A stretch of 64,000 bases of DNA from Mycobacterium sp. Marseille-P9652. Lineage in GTDB: Bacteria; Actinomycetota; Actinomycetes; Mycobacteriales; Mycobacteriaceae. Within the stretch, counting starts at the first letter, position 1. Each line of letters opens with the position of its first letter. The notes beneath the pieces were generated by a model. The model worked only from the letters and a program-made list of their open reading frames with translations, was not told the origin of the DNA and ran no database searches. Below are positions 49,631 to 59,030 of this stretch, one piece after another. A program made the translations under genes and the position numbers. The stretch lies in assembly GCF_902652685.1 (NCBI RefSeq), contig NZ_CACRUY010000004.1, forward strand, positions 1-64,000, written 5' to 3'.

Positions 49631-50749
49631 TCACCCGATCACTCGCGGCAGGACGCTGGTGCGAAGCGGAGCACCGATCGCGCGCGCCTCCATGCCCCCC
49701 ACCTGGCCGGCGGGAAGCCCGCGGGGAGCCATCATCGGGGCCGCGGACCCGGCACCCGACAGCGGCGTGGCGCTGCTGGCGCCGACCTCCGGACCGGCCG
49801 CGGTCCAGCTGGACGGCACCGAGAGACCGCCGACCGGGGCCGCCTGCCCCATGGCCGCCGCGGGCATCAGCCGCACCTGCATGCGCATTTCCGGATTGAG
49901 CGTCGTGGGGGAAGCCGGAAGCGGGTTCTCCAAGCCCGGCATCAAAGTCCTCGGCATCACGGTCATCGTGGCGGGCATCGGGGTCCCCGGCGCCGTGCCG
50001 GGCGCGATCATTCCGCCCATAGTCGCCGTGCCCGCGCCCTGGCCGAGGGGCCCATTGAGCAAGCCGGTGAACTCGCTGATGGCGGAACCGAACTCGCCCA
50101 CGAGCGTGGGCGCCGTGGATGCGACGGCCGACGGGATCGCGGATAGCGAGTTGGCCGCTTGCGTCGCCAGGCCCTGCAGGTTGCTGACGCCGGCGGCGAT
50201 GACGCCGGAGGCCAGTCCGGCCGGGTTGGTGGTCGGCGGAGCCGGCGGCAGGGGGCTCAGCACCGTGGCCGTCGTGGCCGCCGCGGCGTAGGTGTACATC
50301 GCCGCGGCGTCCTGGGCCCACATTTCGCCGTAATGCGCCTCTGTCGCGGCGATCGCGGGGGTGTTCTGACCCAGGAAGTTCGTCGCGACCAGCGCCATGA
50401 GCATCGCGCGATTGGCGGCGATGACGGGCGGCGGGACGGTGGCCGCGAAGGCCGCCTCGTGCGCGGCGGCGGCCGCGGCCGCCTGCATGCCCGCCTGCTC
50501 GGCCTGCGCGGCCGTTCCGTGCATCCACGCCACGTAGGGCGCGGCGGCCGTCACCATCGCCAACGATGACGGCCCCTGCCATCCGGTGTCCGCGAGCTCG
50601 GCGATCGCGGACCCGTACCCGGTTGCGGCCGAACGCAACTCGGCGGCCAAGCCCTGCCAGGCTGCCGACGCGGCCAGCATCGACCCCGATCCCGGCCCAG
50701 CGTACATCAGTCCCGAATTGATCTCCGGGGGTAAGGCGGCGAAATCCAT
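49631..50749 (-). CDS. PPE-family protein, SVP subgroup
   Basis: 372 residues. The N-terminal PPE domain of about 180 residues starts [25 protein letters not shown]. The C-terminus carries the SVP subgroup signature Gly-x2-Ser-Val-Pro-x2-Trp in [15 protein letters not shown]. By position it corresponds to PPE65 (Rv3621c). Secreted with its PE partner, probably through ESX-5. Met-rich stretch [18 protein letters not shown] in the variable region. Confidence 0.92.
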   Translation of the reverse strand: MDFAALPPEINSGLMYAGPGSGSMLAASAAWQGLAAELRSAATGYGSAIAELADTGWQGPSSLAMVTAAAPYVAWMHGTAAQAEQAGMQAAAAAAAHEAAFAATVPPPVIAANRAMLMALVATNFLGQNTPAIAATEAHYGEMWAQDAAAMYTYAAAATTATVLSPLPPAPPTTNPAGLASGVIAAGVSNLQGLATQAANSLSAIPSAVASTAPTLVGEFGSAISEFTGLLNGPLGQGAGTATMGGMIAPGTAPGTPMPATMTVMPRTLMPGLENPLPASPTTLNPEMRMQVRLMPAAAMGQAAPVGGLSVPSSWTAAGPEVGASSATPLSGAGSAAPMMAPRGLPAGQVGGMEARAIGAPLRTSVLPRVIG

Positions 50750-50778
50750 TGCAGTTCCCTTTCTTCGAGCGTGGGTAG

Positions 50779-51879
50779 TTAGGCCGATGCCAGGACGGCG
50801 GGCGTGAGGCGGACGGGGGCTGCGGGCGCCGGGTAGGCCGGCGCGCTCGGTGGCAGGTGCGTCGGCGTGATGTGATTCGGGGACGGCGCGGGCGCGGCGG
50901 GTGCCTCGTGCCTGAGCGCTGGGTGCTGGACCGGCGCGACATGCGTCAGATGGTCCGGTGCACTCAGAGGCAGCTGCGAGGGCGCGAGGTGCTGGGTTGC
51001 CGGGGCGGGCGCGGCGGGCGACACATGGCCGCCCGAGCCGGGGCCCACGTCGGCCAGGGCCAGCGGCGCACCCCCACCGGGCGCAATGTGCGCGGGAGCG
51101 GCGCCGGTCTGTGTGAAAGCTCCCGGGCCGGTCGGGGCGGGCGCTGTTGCCGGCGGCGCCATGTGCGGGGGTGCGACGTGCGTGATAGGCGCCGTGGGCG
51201 CCATGCGGGCCGGAGACGTGTGCTCGACGGGTCCGGCGGGAGCGGTGTGGGTCGGGTAGCCGCCAGTGCCCGGAATTGTGTGGACGGGCGTCGCGTGCGG
51301 GCTGTACGTCGTCTTGGTGAACGGTGCCATCTGCGGGCTGTACGTCGTCTTGGTGAAACGGGGCGTCTGCGGGCTATAGGTCGTTTGAGTGAACGGCGCC
51401 GTCTGCGCCGCGTACCCGCCGCGTCCGTAGTAGCCGCCGCCGGCGCCGCCGCATCCGCTGCCGGCGGTCTGTCGCCACGGCGGGGCGGGCGGGGCGCCGG
51501 GTGACGTCGGGCTGGCGGGCATCGCAGGCGGCAGGTGAGTGGGCACCGCGGGCGCCGCGGGTGCCGCGGGCATCGCGCCGCCGCCGGCCTGCATCGCGTT
51601 GGTTGCTTCGGTGGCGGCATAGGAGTTGGCGGCGAGTCCAAGGGTCTTGACGAACTCGTCGTGGATGAGGCCGGCCTCAGCGCTGATTGCCTGATAGAGC
51701 CGGCCATATCCGGCGAACGTCGCCGCCGTGAACGCCGAGACTTCGTCGGCGGCCGCGGGGAGCACCCCGGTGATCGGAAACGCTGCGGTCAGGTTGGCCG
51801 AGCTCACGGCCGACCCGATCACTTCCAGGCGGCCGGCTGCCGCCGTCAGCAGCTCCGGCAGTGCGGTCACAAACGACAT
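50779..51879 (-). CDS. PE-family protein with long Pro/Thr/His-rich tail and 12-residue repeats
   Basis: 366 residues. The PE domain (about 1-95, [22 protein letters not shown]) ends with the type VII secretion motif Tyr-x3-Glu (YAATE, 88-92). M. tuberculosis PE32 at this position stops here at about 99 residues; this protein continues with about 270 residues of Pro, Ala, Thr and His. Three tandem 12-residue repeats of type [12 protein letters not shown] fill 163-198. Later His-Val-Ala-Pro and His-Leu-Ala-Pro motifs recur. Start ATG 51877-51879 with GAAGGAGA upstream; the frame is open to 51969. Confidence 0.88.
   Translation of the reverse strand: MSFVTALPELLTAAAGRLEVIGSAVSSANLTAAFPITGVLPAAADEVSAFTAATFAGYGRLYQAISAEAGLIHDEFVKTLGLAANSYAATEATNAMQAGGGAMPAAPAAPAVPTHLPPAMPASPTSPGAPPAPPWRQTAGSGCGGAGGGYYGRGGYAAQTAPFTQTTYSPQTPRFTKTTYSPQMAPFTKTTYSPHATPVHTIPGTGGYPTHTAPAGPVEHTSPARMAPTAPITHVAPPHMAPPATAPAPTGPGAFTQTGAAPAHIAPGGGAPLALADVGPGSGGHVSPAAPAPATQHLAPSQLPLSAPDHLTHVAPVQHPALRHEAPAAPAPSPNHITPTHLPPSAPAYPAPAAPVRLTPAVLASA
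51296..51403 (-). repeat. Three tandem 36-bp repeats inside the PE gene
   Basis: Units begin at about 51296, 51332 and 51368, each starting TGCGGGCT on the plus strand. They encode [24 protein letters not shown] and [12 protein letters not shown]. In-frame unit length allows copy-number change without breaking the protein. Confidence 0.85.
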
Positions 51880-51964
51880 GTGGTTTCTCCTTCGGGGCGA
51901 ACCGCGCCGGGGGGCGGGGGGCGGTTCAGGGTTTCGACTGGTCTGGCTTGATGTTCGACACTGT

Positions 51965-51979
51965 TTCATGAATTATGAA
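51965..51979. promoter_or_regulatory. AT-rich inverted repeat upstream of the PE-PPE-esx operon
   Basis: TTCAT-GAATT-ATGAA in the divergent region between the PE gene and the helix-turn-helix gene at 52078. A TTGACA (minus strand, about 51983-51988) lies next to it. Could be an operator; no cognate regulator is evident except the adjacent gene. Confidence 0.4.
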
Positions 51980-52042
51980 CTTGTGTCAAACAAATGGGCG
52001 AGAATTCGGTATCCATGCCGATCACTCTGTTGGTCTGAGGCT

Positions 52043-52071
52043 TTGACCGGCTTCCGGCATCCCATTACTCT
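52043..52071 (+). promoter_or_regulatory. Promoter of the helix-turn-helix gene, leaderless
   Basis: -35 TTGACC (52043-52048), 17-nt spacer, -10 TACTCT (52066-52071), then 6 nt to the ATG at 52078. The geometry and lack of a ribosome binding site indicate a leaderless mRNA. Confidence 0.7.
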
Positions 52072-52077
52072 CGAGGG

Positions 52078-52428
52078 ATGCCACGAACGAACGCCGCCGG
52101 TTGGGAGCTCAAGCGCCTGCTCGAGGCGACGCTGAACCGCGACATCACCGTCGAGCAGCTGCGCGACGCGTGCGGTGTCACCAAGGGCCGGTGGTACGGC
52201 GGAGCCGGGCGCGCCAACGCCGACGACTTCCCGGACGCCGAGGAGGCCAGGCGGGCGGCCCACGCGTTCGGACTCAGCGCCACCTGGCTGCAGGTGGAGC
52301 TCGGACTGATCACCCTCGACGACGTGCGCGAGGCGCTCGACGAATCGCAGTCTTTGGATCCGTTCCGGGTGACGACGCGGCAGCGCGTCCTGATGCCGAA
52401 GCCCCCGTCGGAGCCGCCGCGCGACTAG
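52078..52428 (+). CDS. Small helix-turn-helix-like protein beside the PE-PPE-esx operon
   Basis: 116 residues, not assigned to a named family. WELKRLLEATLNRDITVEQLRDACGVTKGRWYGGAGRANADDFPDAEEARRAAHAFGLSATWLQVELGLITLDDVREAL looks like a Cro/CI- or XRE-type DNA-binding domain: helix ITVEQLRDACGV, turn, recognition helix KGRWYGGAG, and AHAFGLSATWLQVELG as following helices. The C-terminus is short and basic. Strong leaderless promoter. Divergent from the secretion operon, so it may regulate it; this is inference. Confidence 0.72.
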   Translation: MPRTNAAGWELKRLLEATLNRDITVEQLRDACGVTKGRWYGGAGRANADDFPDAEEARRAAHAFGLSATWLQVELGLITLDDVREALDESQSLDPFRVTTRQRVLMPKPPSEPPRD

Positions 52429-53121
52429 CTCGTCGGCGTTCCCGGCGGCTCAAACAATTCAGGGTCTCGCCGCGCGCGGCGCTATGAACATATAGCTTCC
52501 GCACGATCCGGCATTTTGCTGGTTACGAATGCTTGCCGGCCGTCCGGCAATCGCCGAGATCCAACGCGCCCCCGCCTCCGCGAGGCGTATCACCGCCGTT
52601 TGCAACGCCTTCGGGAGTCGAAGCACTCTTCGTTGCCTGCGACCCGCCGGACCGATTAAGCACTGGCGCTCTTGGAGAAATCCCTTTGCCCGACGCCGAC
52701 AATTGCGCGACAGGACGGCAAACGAATGATCCCGCCGAAATCGGGCCGATAAGTGAAGAGTTGGGCCGGCCAACCTACGGCTGCGGGCGACTCCGGGGCC
52801 ATACTCGACCCATGGGGGGCTGAACGTGTCCCATAGGAACAGCCCGAGGTCGGACCGTACCGCTCAAGCAACGGGTTGTCACGAGACGCCTCCCAATTCA
52901 GCCCCCCACACATCACTCCGCCCGGCAAGCCGCGCGATCCGCAGCGCTTCGGCCAGTCGATGCCGGGCCCCGGCCAGGGCACTAGCGCCAAAAGGCGCTC
53001 ACAACAAGGCGTTCGGTCAAGGCCTGATCATTCACCGAGGGTCCGCCACGCGGCGCGAGGCGTGGGTTGTATGTCGAAAACCCTTGCGCGACAGACGACC
53101 ATCCCCCTAGCCCGCAAGCCG
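52429..53121. other. 693-bp non-coding gap, lpqG absent
   Basis: In M. tuberculosis the lipoprotein gene lpqG (Rv3623) lies between PE32 and hpt. No similar frame survives here, and the short open frames on both strands have no family resemblance. Base composition is more mixed than in the genes. The one structured element is the inverted repeat at 52813-52908. Confidence 0.55.
52813..52908 (+). ncRNA. Possible small RNA closed by a 12-bp stem
   Basis: TGGGGGGCTGAA (52813-52824) pairs perfectly with TTCAGCCCCCCA (52897-52908), closing a 96-nt region. A CATACT -10-like hexamer at 52800-52805 would place transcription start at the first base of the stem. No -35 and no terminal U-run. The closing stem recalls tmRNA ends, but nothing else matches. 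Confidence 0.3.
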
Positions 53122-53727
53122 CTACTGCTGGTAGACCCTGGGGTCGAGGGTGCCGATGTACGACAGGTCGCGGTAACGCTCGTCGTAGTCCAGGCCGTAC
53201 CCGACGACGAAGTCGTTGGGGATGTCGAAACCCACGTAGGCGATGTCGACGTTGGCGCCGCGGGCGTCGGGCTTGCGCAGCAGCGTGCACACGCGAAGCG
53301 AGCGCGGGTGCCGACTCGACAGGTTTCGCAACAGCCACGACAGGGTGAGCCCGGAGTCCACGACGTCCTCGACGATCAAGACGTCCCGGCCCTCGATGTC
53401 GCGGTCCAGGTCCTTGAGGATTCGAACCACGCCGGACGACGACGTCGACGTCCCGTAGGAGCTGACGGCCATGAACTCGAACTGTGTCGGCACCGGGATC
53501 GCGCGGGCCAGGTCCGTCACGAAGATCACAGCGCCCTTGAGCACAGTGATGAGGAGAAGGTCTTGTCCGCTCTCGGTGATGACGTCGCGGTAGTTGTTGC
53601 CGATCTCCTCACCGAGCTCGGCGATGCGGACCTGAATCTGCTCCTCGGTCAACAGCACCGACTTGATGTCCCCGGGGTACAGCTCCACGGAGGAAGCGGG
53701 GCTGGTCGCCGACGAGAACTGGGCCAC
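53122..53727 (-). CDS. hpt: Hypoxanthine-guanine phosphoribosyltransferase
   Basis: Purine salvage: joins hypoxanthine or guanine with PRPP. 201 residues from the GTG at 53725-53727. PRPP-binding motif [36 protein letters not shown] and [14 protein letters not shown] form the substrate and flexible loops; [18 protein letters not shown] near the C-terminus. Other GTG codons at 53733 and 53763 are possible starts. 111 bp behind tilS in the same direction. Confidence 0.96.
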   Translation of the reverse strand: MAQFSSATSPASSVELYPGDIKSVLLTEEQIQVRIAELGEEIGNNYRDVITESGQDLLLITVLKGAVIFVTDLARAIPVPTQFEFMAVSSYGTSTSSSGVVRILKDLDRDIEGRDVLIVEDVVDSGLTLSWLLRNLSSRHPRSLRVCTLLRKPDARGANVDIAYVGFDIPNDFVVGYGLDYDERYRDLSYIGTLDPRVYQQ

Positions 53728-53838
53728 GACCACAGCGTGCCATGCCCACGGGCGAAGAACCAACGGCAGCCCCGATATTGGGCCAGTCGCGATCGCGAGC
53801 GCGGCGTCGCCGGGCGACGCGGGTCGCGACCGTTGGGC

Positions 53839-54813
53839 CTATTCGTCCTTCGTGCGCACCGGCTCGCGCCACAATGTCAGCACGCCGTCGCGCCGCCCGG
53901 CCACGAGACGCTCCCCCGGCAGCGACGACCCCACGGCCACGCCGCCCTGCCCGCGCCAAGCGGTGACGAGGGCGTCGACACCCCGGATCTGCCTGTCGGA
54001 CAGGTCCAGCGCTCCCCCGGCCAGCAGCCAGCCGCGGATCACACGGCGGCGAACCGGCCCGGGCAGCTCCGCCAGTGCGACGGCCCGAAGGCCCGCATCG
54101 GCCGCGACCCCGGGCAGTGCCCGCGCGGCGAGTTCGTCGATCAGCTCGGTGTCCTCCCGCAGCGCGGTCGCCGTGCGGGCAAGCGCCTCGGCCACCCCAC
54201 CACCCAGCACGTCCTCGAGCAGCGGCATCACCTCCAGCCGCAGCCGGGTGCGGGTGAAGCGGCGGTCGCCGTTGTGCGGGTCCTGCCACGCGGTCAGGCC
54301 GAGCTCCTCGCAGGCGGCGTGTGTCACCGCGCGCCGAACACCCAGCAGCGGACGGCACCACGGCTGGTCGTGCGGGCGCATCCCGGCGATGGAGCGCACG
54401 CCCGAGCCGCGGCCCAGCCCCAACAGGACCGTCTCCGCCTGGTCGTCGAGCGTGTGGCCCAGCAGCACCGGGCCGTCGCGGTAGGCGCCCAGCGCGGCGT
54501 AGCGCGCCGCACGCGCGGCCGCCTCCGGTCCGCCCCGGTTTCCCACCCGGACCCGAACCACCTGCGCGTCAACGCAACCCAGCGAGAGGGCCTGGAGCCG
54601 CGCGGTCTCGGCGACGTCGGCCGAGTCGGGTTGCAGCCCGTGGTCGACGATCAACGCGGTGGTGGGTTTCAGCCCGGCTGCCACCGCGGTGAGCGCCAGC
54701 GAATCCGGGCCGCCCGACAGCGCGACGCACCACCGATCGACGGCGACGAGGTAGGTGGTGACGAACGCCTCGACAGCCGCGCGCAGCTGTCCTACAGCAC
54801 CCGGTCGATCCAT
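53839..54813 (-). CDS. tilS: tRNA(Ile)-lysidine synthase
   Basis: Modifies C34 of tRNA-Ile(CAU) to lysidine, essential for AUA decoding. 324 residues: PP-loop SGGPDS in CVALSGGPDSLALTAVA, DHGLQPDSADVAE, and GHTLDDQAETVLLGLGRGSGVRSIAGM. The frame is open to 54867, but ATG 54811-54813 gives the family start and length (Rv3625c, MesJ). It overlaps the 3' end of the zincin gene by 22 nt. In many bacteria tilS-hpt-ftsH cluster; here ftsH is 9 kb away. Confidence 0.95.
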   Translation of the reverse strand: MDRPGAVGQLRAAVEAFVTTYLVAVDRWCVALSGGPDSLALTAVAAGLKPTTALIVDHGLQPDSADVAETARLQALSLGCVDAQVVRVRVGNRGGPEAAARAARYAALGAYRDGPVLLGHTLDDQAETVLLGLGRGSGVRSIAGMRPHDQPWCRPLLGVRRAVTHAACEELGLTAWQDPHNGDRRFTRTRLRLEVMPLLEDVLGGGVAEALARTATALREDTELIDELAARALPGVAADAGLRAVALAELPGPVRRRVIRGWLLAGGALDLSDRQIRGVDALVTAWRGQGGVAVGSSLPGERLVAGRRDGVLTLWREPVRTKDE

Positions 54814-55841
54814 CGCTGAGGGTGTTCGATCTCGGCGGGCAGCGGCAGGGTGTCGGGGCCGGACCACACGGCGTTGAAACGCTCCATGCCGACCCGGCCG
54901 ACGACGTGGTCGACGAACGCCTTGCCGCGGGTGTACTGGCTGATCTTGGCGTCGAGCCCCAGCAGGGCGCGCAGCAGCCGCTGCAGGGGCGGCTGCTTGC
55001 GGTGCCGGCGCTCGTCGAACCGGCGGCGGATGGTGGCCACCGACGGCACCACCATCGGGCCGACGGCGTCCATCACGTGGTCGGCGTGGCCCTCCAGCAG
55101 GGTGCCCAGCACCAGCAGCTGATCGAGGGCATCGCGCTGCGGCTCGGACTGCACCGCCCGCACCAGGCCCAAAATCCCCGGCGAGCCGGCGTCGGCCGCG
55201 GCCGTGCCGGTGCCGCGGCTGCGCACGTAGTCGGCCAGCCGGGCCGCGACCTTCCCGAAGTCCTCACCGGCGTCGCGGGTCAGCAGTTCCAGCGCCTGCG
55301 ACATGTAGCCGGGCAACCATTGGTTGGCGGTGAACTGGACCCGGTGCGTCACCTCGTGCAGGCACACCCACAGCCGGAAGTCCGAGGGGTCGACCCGGAG
55401 CTGACGCTCGACGGCAATCACGTTCGGATAGACGAGCAGCAACAGGCCCTGTCGCGCGGCCGCGAACGGGTCGTACTGACCGAGGATGCCCGACGAGACG
55501 AACGCGAGCACCGCGCCCGTCTGCGCGCCGGTGATGCGCCCGGTGACGAACCCGCGCGGCTTCTCGCTGCCGTTCACCATCAGCCGCATCGATTCGGCGG
55601 CCGCGCCGATCCACTGCGCGCGGTCCACGATGTGGGCCGCCGGGACGGCACCCTCGGTGACCAGGCCGGTGACGTCGCGCACCGGCGGTTCGGCCTTGGC
55701 GGCCGCGCGGGTCAGCTCGTCGATCGCCTGCCGCCGGGTGTAGTCGCTGGAGGGCGGCCCGGGCCGGGCCAGCCGCTGCCCGACGGTGGCGGCGAAGCGC
55801 CAGTCGACGGCGGTACCGAGGGTCAGCTCCGAGGCCGTCAT
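54792..55841 (-). CDS. Zincin-like metallopeptidase, DUF2342 (Rv3626c-like)
   Basis: 349 residues. The zinc motif is His-Glu-x2-His in CLHEVTHRVQF (about residue 168), with a third ligand likely in the downstream LLEGHADHVMDAVG. The family is restricted to actinobacteria (coenzyme F420 biosynthesis-associated/zincin_2 annotations) and its substrate is unknown. No signal peptide. ATG 55839-55841 overlaps the dacB stop (ATGA); the longer upstream frame belongs to the shadow of dacB. Confidence 0.88.
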   Translation of the reverse strand: MTASELTLGTAVDWRFAATVGQRLARPGPPSSDYTRRQAIDELTRAAAKAEPPVRDVTGLVTEGAVPAAHIVDRAQWIGAAAESMRLMVNGSEKPRGFVTGRITGAQTGAVLAFVSSGILGQYDPFAAARQGLLLLVYPNVIAVERQLRVDPSDFRLWVCLHEVTHRVQFTANQWLPGYMSQALELLTRDAGEDFGKVAARLADYVRSRGTGTAAADAGSPGILGLVRAVQSEPQRDALDQLLVLGTLLEGHADHVMDAVGPMVVPSVATIRRRFDERRHRKQPPLQRLLRALLGLDAKISQYTRGKAFVDHVVGRVGMERFNAVWSGPDTLPLPAEIEHPQRWIDRVL

Positions 55842-57226
55842 GCGCACCCGCAAGACCAGAGCCGGGCGGCCAGCGCGTCCACCGCGTTGCGCCCGTTGGG
55901 CCCCGCGGCATTGGAGAGGAAGGCGAAGGTGAGCACCCGTCCGCTGCGGTCGGTCAGCACCCCCGCCAACGTGTTCACGGCGGTCAACGACCCGGTCTTG
56001 GCGCGCAGCCAGCCGGCCGGGCCCAGGTTGGAGGCGGCGTCGGTGAACCGGTCGGCCAGCGTCCCGCTGCCGGCGGCGATCGGAAGGAGATCCAGCAGCG
56101 CCCGCAGCGACGGCTGGTCCGGCCCGGCCGCCGCCTGCATCACCCCGTCGAGCGTCCGGGCCGTCAGCCGGTCGTCCGCCGAAAGGCCGCTGGAATCCAC
56201 CAGCGCCGCGCCCGTGGTGTCGACGTGCGCGGTGTTCAACCGATTGGTGACCGCGTCGGACGCGCCCGCGAAGCTCTGCGGCCGGTTGATCGCCGCGGCC
56301 ACCTCCCGGGCGATGCACTCGGCCAGCACGTTGTCGGAGTGCTCCATCATCTCCCCCAACCGCTGGACCAGGGGCGCCGACTGCACCACGGCCAGCTGCC
56401 GCGCCCCGGACGGCGCCTTGGCGAGGGTCACGGCAGCGGGATCCAGCCCGAGGGCCTTGGCAAGCTCGCGGCCGGCGTCCAGCGCCGGCGTCAGAGTCCG
56501 ATGCGAGTTGACCGTGGTGGGCTGGACCCGGCCGGCGTCGATCATCACCGGCTCGATCGGCGCGATGTCGCCGTTGCCGACGTCGGAGCCGTCCCATCCC
56601 TGCGCCATCGTCGGTCCGCTGTACGCCGAGGTGTCCACCTGCACCGCGGTGGGGGTGACGCCGCTGCGGTGGATCTGTTCGACCAGGTCGCTGAGGCGCG
56701 CCGCGCCCTTGTACCAGGTCTCGACGTTCGGCGGCGCGGCGGAGAGCACGGGGTCCCCGGCGCCGACGAGCACAACCGGCCCCTGCGCGTTCTGCGTGCC
56801 GGCCACCACCCGGGTGCTGATCCGGGCCTGATGATCGAGCGTCAGCAGCGCCGCGGCCGCGGTCAGGACCTTGTTGGTCGACGCCGGCATCAGCGGGAGG
56901 TCACCGGCGACCTGCCAAAGCTCCTTCCCGGTCAGGGCGTCGGTGACCCGGGCCCCGAGCTTGCCCAGGTTCGGGTCGCCCGCCACAGGCGCCATCACGG
57001 CCGCGACCCCGCCGGGGCTCGGCGCCTCGGCGGTGTCGCTCACCGGGGTCACCCCCGGCTTGACCGTCGGCGCGTGCGGCGGCGGGATCGGCGCATGGGC
57101 GCCGCCCGACCCGTGCCCACCGGTCGTGAAGAACATCGCGGCCGCCACGACGGCGGCCACGAACGCCAGCACGGCCAATCCGATGAACACTTGGGTGGAT
57201 TTCCGCCAGCGAGTCGGACCCATCAC
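55838..57226 (-). CDS. dacB: D-alanyl-D-alanine carboxypeptidase/endopeptidase, PBP4 type
   Basis: Peptidoglycan-trimming class C penicillin-binding protein (S13 family), orthologue of Rv3627c, 462 residues. N-terminal membrane anchor FIGLAVLAFVAAVVAAAMFF, then a Pro-rich linker. Catalytic motifs: Ser-x-x-Lys in MPASTNKVLTAAA, Ser-Asp-Asn in EHSDNVLAEC and Lys-Thr-Gly in RAKTGSLTAVN. Acts outside the membrane. Divergent from ppa, with 94 bp between them. Confidence 0.95.
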   Translation of the reverse strand: MMGPTRWRKSTQVFIGLAVLAFVAAVVAAAMFFTTGGHGSGGAHAPIPPPHAPTVKPGVTPVSDTAEAPSPGGVAAVMAPVAGDPNLGKLGARVTDALTGKELWQVAGDLPLMPASTNKVLTAAAALLTLDHQARISTRVVAGTQNAQGPVVLVGAGDPVLSAAPPNVETWYKGAARLSDLVEQIHRSGVTPTAVQVDTSAYSGPTMAQGWDGSDVGNGDIAPIEPVMIDAGRVQPTTVNSHRTLTPALDAGRELAKALGLDPAAVTLAKAPSGARQLAVVQSAPLVQRLGEMMEHSDNVLAECIAREVAAAINRPQSFAGASDAVTNRLNTAHVDTTGAALVDSSGLSADDRLTARTLDGVMQAAAGPDQPSLRALLDLLPIAAGSGTLADRFTDAASNLGPAGWLRAKTGSLTAVNTLAGVLTDRSGRVLTFAFLSNAAGPNGRNAVDALAARLWSCGCA

Positions 57227-57320
57227 TCTCCTGACTGTTTGGCTCCATTCTGCCGAAAGAGCCGCAACGCGCTCGACTAGGGTGGACCCGCCACGCCAGC
57301 TGAGCTAAGGAGCCGAGACG

Positions 57321-57809
57321 GTGCAATTCGACGTGACCATCGAAATTCCCAAAGGCCAGAGGAACAAATACGAGGTCGATCACGAGACCGGCCGGGTCAA
57401 GTTGGACCGTTACCTCTACACCTCGATGGCGTACCCCACCGACTACGGCTTCATCGAGGACACGCTCGGGGAGGACGGCGACCCGCTGGACGCGCTGGTG
57501 CTGCTCCCGCAGTCCGTGTTCCCGGGTGTGCTGGTGGAGGCCCGACCCGTCGGGATGTTCCGGATGACCGACGAGGCGGGCGGCGACGACAAGGTGCTCT
57601 GCGTGCCGGCCGGGGACCACCGCTGGGAGCACATCCAGGACATCGGCGACGTCCCGGCTTTCGAACTGGACGGGATCAAGCACTTCTTCATGCACTACAA
57701 GGACCTGGAACCGGGCAAGTTCGTGAAGGCCGCGGACTGGGTTGGCCGCGAGGAGGCCGAGGCGGAGGTGCGGCGCTCGGTGGAGCGCTTCAAGACCGCC
57801 GGGCACTGA
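57321..57809 (+). CDS. ppa: Inorganic pyrophosphatase
   Basis: Hydrolyses pyrophosphate to drive biosynthesis. 162 residues, family I. Active-site residues in [44 protein letters not shown] (signature D-G-D-P-L-D) and [18 protein letters not shown] start with AAGGAG 10 nt upstream. Its last 20 nt overlap the 3' end of the convergent DUF475 gene. Confidence 0.98.
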   Translation: MQFDVTIEIPKGQRNKYEVDHETGRVKLDRYLYTSMAYPTDYGFIEDTLGEDGDPLDALVLLPQSVFPGVLVEARPVGMFRMTDEAGGDDKVLCVPAGDHRWEHIQDIGDVPAFELDGIKHFFMHYKDLEPGKFVKAADWVGREEAEAEVRRSVERFKTAGH

Positions 57810-58908
57810 CGGGCGCGTCAGACCCCTTCAGCGGCCTCACGTCGGTGGCCGCGCGTCGGTTGCGCAGCACGCTCCAGCCCAGCGCCGCTCCGATGAAGAC
57901 CACGCCCACCAGGGCCGTGAACACCTCGGGGATCTCGAACCGCGGCTCGATGGACAGCAGCATGATCACCGACAGCACGCCGATCGCCCAGTGCGCGCCG
58001 TGCTCGAGGTACACGTAGCGGTCCAACGCGTCCTGGTGCACCAGGAAGATGGTGATCGACCGGACGAACATCGACCCGATCAGGCCCAGGCCGAGCGCGA
58101 TGATGATCGGGTCGGACGTGATCGCGAAGGCGCCGGTGACGCCGTCGAACGAGAAGGCGGCGTCGAGCACCTCAAGATAGAGGAAAAGGCTGAGACCGGC
58201 CCTGCCGACCGCCGTTCCCGCGCTGGCCGACTCGACGTCCGGCGGCTGGAACGCCCGGCTGAGGCCGTTGACGATCAGGTAGGTCACCAGGCCCAGCAGC
58301 CCGGCGGTGAGCACCGTCGCGCGCTCGCCGGCGGAGTGGGTCAGCTGCGTCCCCACGACGATCAGCACTACCGCGGTCACCATCACCGACACCTGGCCCA
58401 TGCGGCCGATCCGGGCGAACGGGACCTCGATCCACTTGAGCCACTTGATGTCCCGGTCGTGGAACACGAAGTCCAGGAACAACATCAGCAGAAACGTCCC
58501 GCCGAACGCCGCGATCTGCGGGTGGGCGGCGATCACCAGCTTCTCGTAACTCGGTGAGCCGTCGGGAAACTCCATCGCGCCGTGCGGCGGCGGGTGCAGC
58601 GCCAGATCCATCGCGCGCAGCGGATCCAGCCCCGCGGTGGCCCACACGATGACCAGCGGAAAGAGCAGGCGCATGCCGAACACCGCGACCAGCACCCCGA
58701 TGGTCAGGAACATCTGCCGCCAGAAGGGACTCATCCGCTTCAGCACCGCGGCGTTGATGATGGCGTTGTCGAACGACAGCGAGACCTCGAGGACGGCCAG
58801 GGCCAGGAGCAGGAAAAGGTCCTTGGCGCCGCCGTGGAAGTACCCGAGCGCGAGGGCCGCCGCCGTGACGATCAGCGAGACCCCGAAGGTGCGGAAGGCG
58901 GCCATGAA
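57790..58908 (-). CDS. DUF475 integral membrane protein (Rv3629c-like, TerC-related)
   Basis: 372 residues with about nine membrane segments. Conserved acidic motifs [22 protein letters not shown] and [21 protein letters not shown] are the two halves of the TerC/DUF475 metal-ion-transport-like fold; related proteins export manganese or affect tellurite resistance. The frame is open to 58974. ATG 58906-58908 with GGAAAGGATTC upstream is the best start, though an earlier Met (58944) exists. Confidence 0.88.
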   Translation of the reverse strand, partial: FMAAFRTFGVSLIVTAAALALGYFHGGAKDLFLLLALAVLEVSLSFDNAIINAAVLKRMSPFWRQMFLTIGVLVAVFGMRLLFPLVIVWATAGLDPLRAMDLALHPPPHGAMEFPDGSPSYEKLVIAAHPQIAAFGGTFLLMLFLDFVFHDRDIKWLKWIEVPFARIGRMGQVSVMVTAVVLIVVGTQLTHSAGERATVLTAGLLGLVTYLIVNGLSRAFQPPDVESASAGTAVGRAGLSLFLYLEVLDAAFSFDGVTGAFAITSDPIIIALGLGLIGSMFVRSITIFLVHQDALDRYVYLEHGAHWAIGVLSVIMLLSIEPRFEIPEVFTALVGVVFIGAALGWSVLRNRRAATDVRPLKGSDAPVSARRS

Positions 58909-59030
58909 TCCTTTCCCGACAGCCGCCCACGATAGCGACGGCATCGCCGGGACGGGGATTCGGTGCGGGCGCACTTACTATTTTCAAATGTGACGTATGA
59001 ACGGCCCAGCGGGCCGGGAGCGCCGCCCCG

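Noticed and set aside
52814-52907. tmRNA or other known RNA at the GGGGGGCTGAA/TTCAGCCCCCC repeat
   Set aside because: The ends recall tmRNA, but the length (about 96 nt), missing tag-peptide frame and missing T-loop/CCA end rule it out.
52656-52991. 111-codon minus-strand frame in the hpt-PE gap
   Set aside because: No family resemblance, no ribosome binding site and composition unlike the neighbouring genes; a chance frame.
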